A stretch of 6,057 bases of DNA from Synechococcus sp. HW_metabat.21 (GTDB lineage Bacteria; Cyanobacteriota; Cyanobacteriia; PCC-6307; Cyanobiaceae), in assembly GCA_018623875.1 (NCBI GenBank), contig JAAZUZ010000099.1, positions 1 through 6,057 on the forward strand, read 5' to 3'. Made by a program: the position numbers and the translations under genes. Every line of letters starts with the position of its first letter. The stretch's first letter is position 1. The notes under the pieces were generated by a model. That model searched no databases. It was given only the letters and a program-made list of their open reading frames with translations, and was not told the origin of the DNA. Positions 5,747-6,057 of the stretch are shown piece after piece.

Positions 5747-6057
5747 GTGGCCTCCAGTAGTCGCTTCATCCTGATCTGCTCAGGCAAAGGGGGTGTGGGC
5801 AAAACCACCCTGACCGCCAACTTGGGCATTGCTCTGGCCAGGCAGGGCATGCGCACGGCCGTACTGGATGCCGACTTCGGTCTGCGCAATCTGGATCTCC
5901 TGCTGGGCCTCGAGAACCGGATCGTCTACACCGCCCAGGACGTGCTCTCGGAGACCTGCCGCCTCGAGCAGGCGCTGGTGAAACACAAGCAGGAGCCCAA
6001 CCTCGCCCTGCTGCCTGCGGGCAATCCACGGATGCTCGAGTGGCTGAAGCCCGAGGA
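5747..6057 (+). CDS. minD: Septum site-determining ATPase MinD, N-terminal part (partial at right edge)
   Basis: Membrane-associated ParA/MinD-type ATPase that recruits MinC to the membrane and, with MinE, positions the division site. The visible 103 codons start at GTG 5747 (MASSSRFILICSGKGGVGKTT). The deviant Walker A motif has the signature Lys14 and the P-loop Lys19. The next switch segment, VLDADFGLRNLD, carries Asp41 and Asp43, the equivalents of Escherichia coli Asp38 and Asp40. LLLGLENRIVYTAQDVL and ALLPAGNPRMLEWL are typical of cyanobacterial MinD. The C-terminal amphipathic membrane-targeting helix lies beyond the window. GTG is preferred because it gives the usual short N-terminus; no Shine-Dalgarno sequence precedes it. 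minE is expected further right. Its separation from minC by the PLD-CHR-CHR cassette implies independent transcription. Confidence 0.96.
   Translation, partial: MASSSRFILICSGKGGVGKTTLTANLGIALARQGMRTAVLDADFGLRNLDLLLGLENRIVYTAQDVLSETCRLEQALVKHKQEPNLALLPAGNPRMLEWLKPE

Overview
The window is a gene-dense, GC-rich stretch that looks like the chromosome of a unicellular cyanobacterium of the Synechococcus/Cyanobium group. The evidence is the start of cytochrome b6 (petB) diverging from a CtpA-type carboxyl-terminal processing protease, followed by cyanobacterial-looking minC and minD. High GC favours a freshwater, coastal or halotolerant Synechococcus/Cyanobium rather than a low-GC Prochlorococcus. 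This placement rests on protein recognition from memory, not on a search.

Layout. Positions 1-316 (minus) hold the N-terminal part of petB, running off the left edge. A 50-base divergent gap leads into a plus-strand run: ctpA (367-1638), an HD-domain phosphohydrolase (1635-2897, 4-base overlap with ctpA) and minC (2908-3558, 10 bases after the HD stop). Convergent to it, with overlapping stop codons, is a tight minus-strand run read from right to left: a phospholipase D-like protein (4681-5667), then two half-size CHR-family (chromate transporter-like) genes (4148-4681 and 3555-4151). These three overlap by 1 and 4 bases. A 79-base divergent gap separates this run from the start of minD (5747 to the right edge, plus strand).

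How the genes work together. PetB is a core subunit of the cytochrome b6f complex. CtpA is an exported serine/lysine protease of the type that matures the D1 protein of photosystem II. MinC and MinD together prevent FtsZ ring assembly away from midcell. The HD protein probably hydrolyses nucleotides or nucleotide-like phosphates. The two CHR halves probably form one two-protein membrane transporter, and the PLD-like protein upstream is co-expressed with it; its substrate is unknown.

The most notable point is that the PLD-CHR-CHR cassette sits in opposite orientation between minC and minD, which are usually neighbours. That separates the two partners of one inhibitor complex into different transcription units. 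There is no transposase, tRNA, CRISPR array or convincing terminator. Nearly all sequence is coding, and the only non-coding stretches are about 10, 50 and 79 bases long. I did not find a clearly new multi-gene system; the cassette is the best candidate for something unusual.
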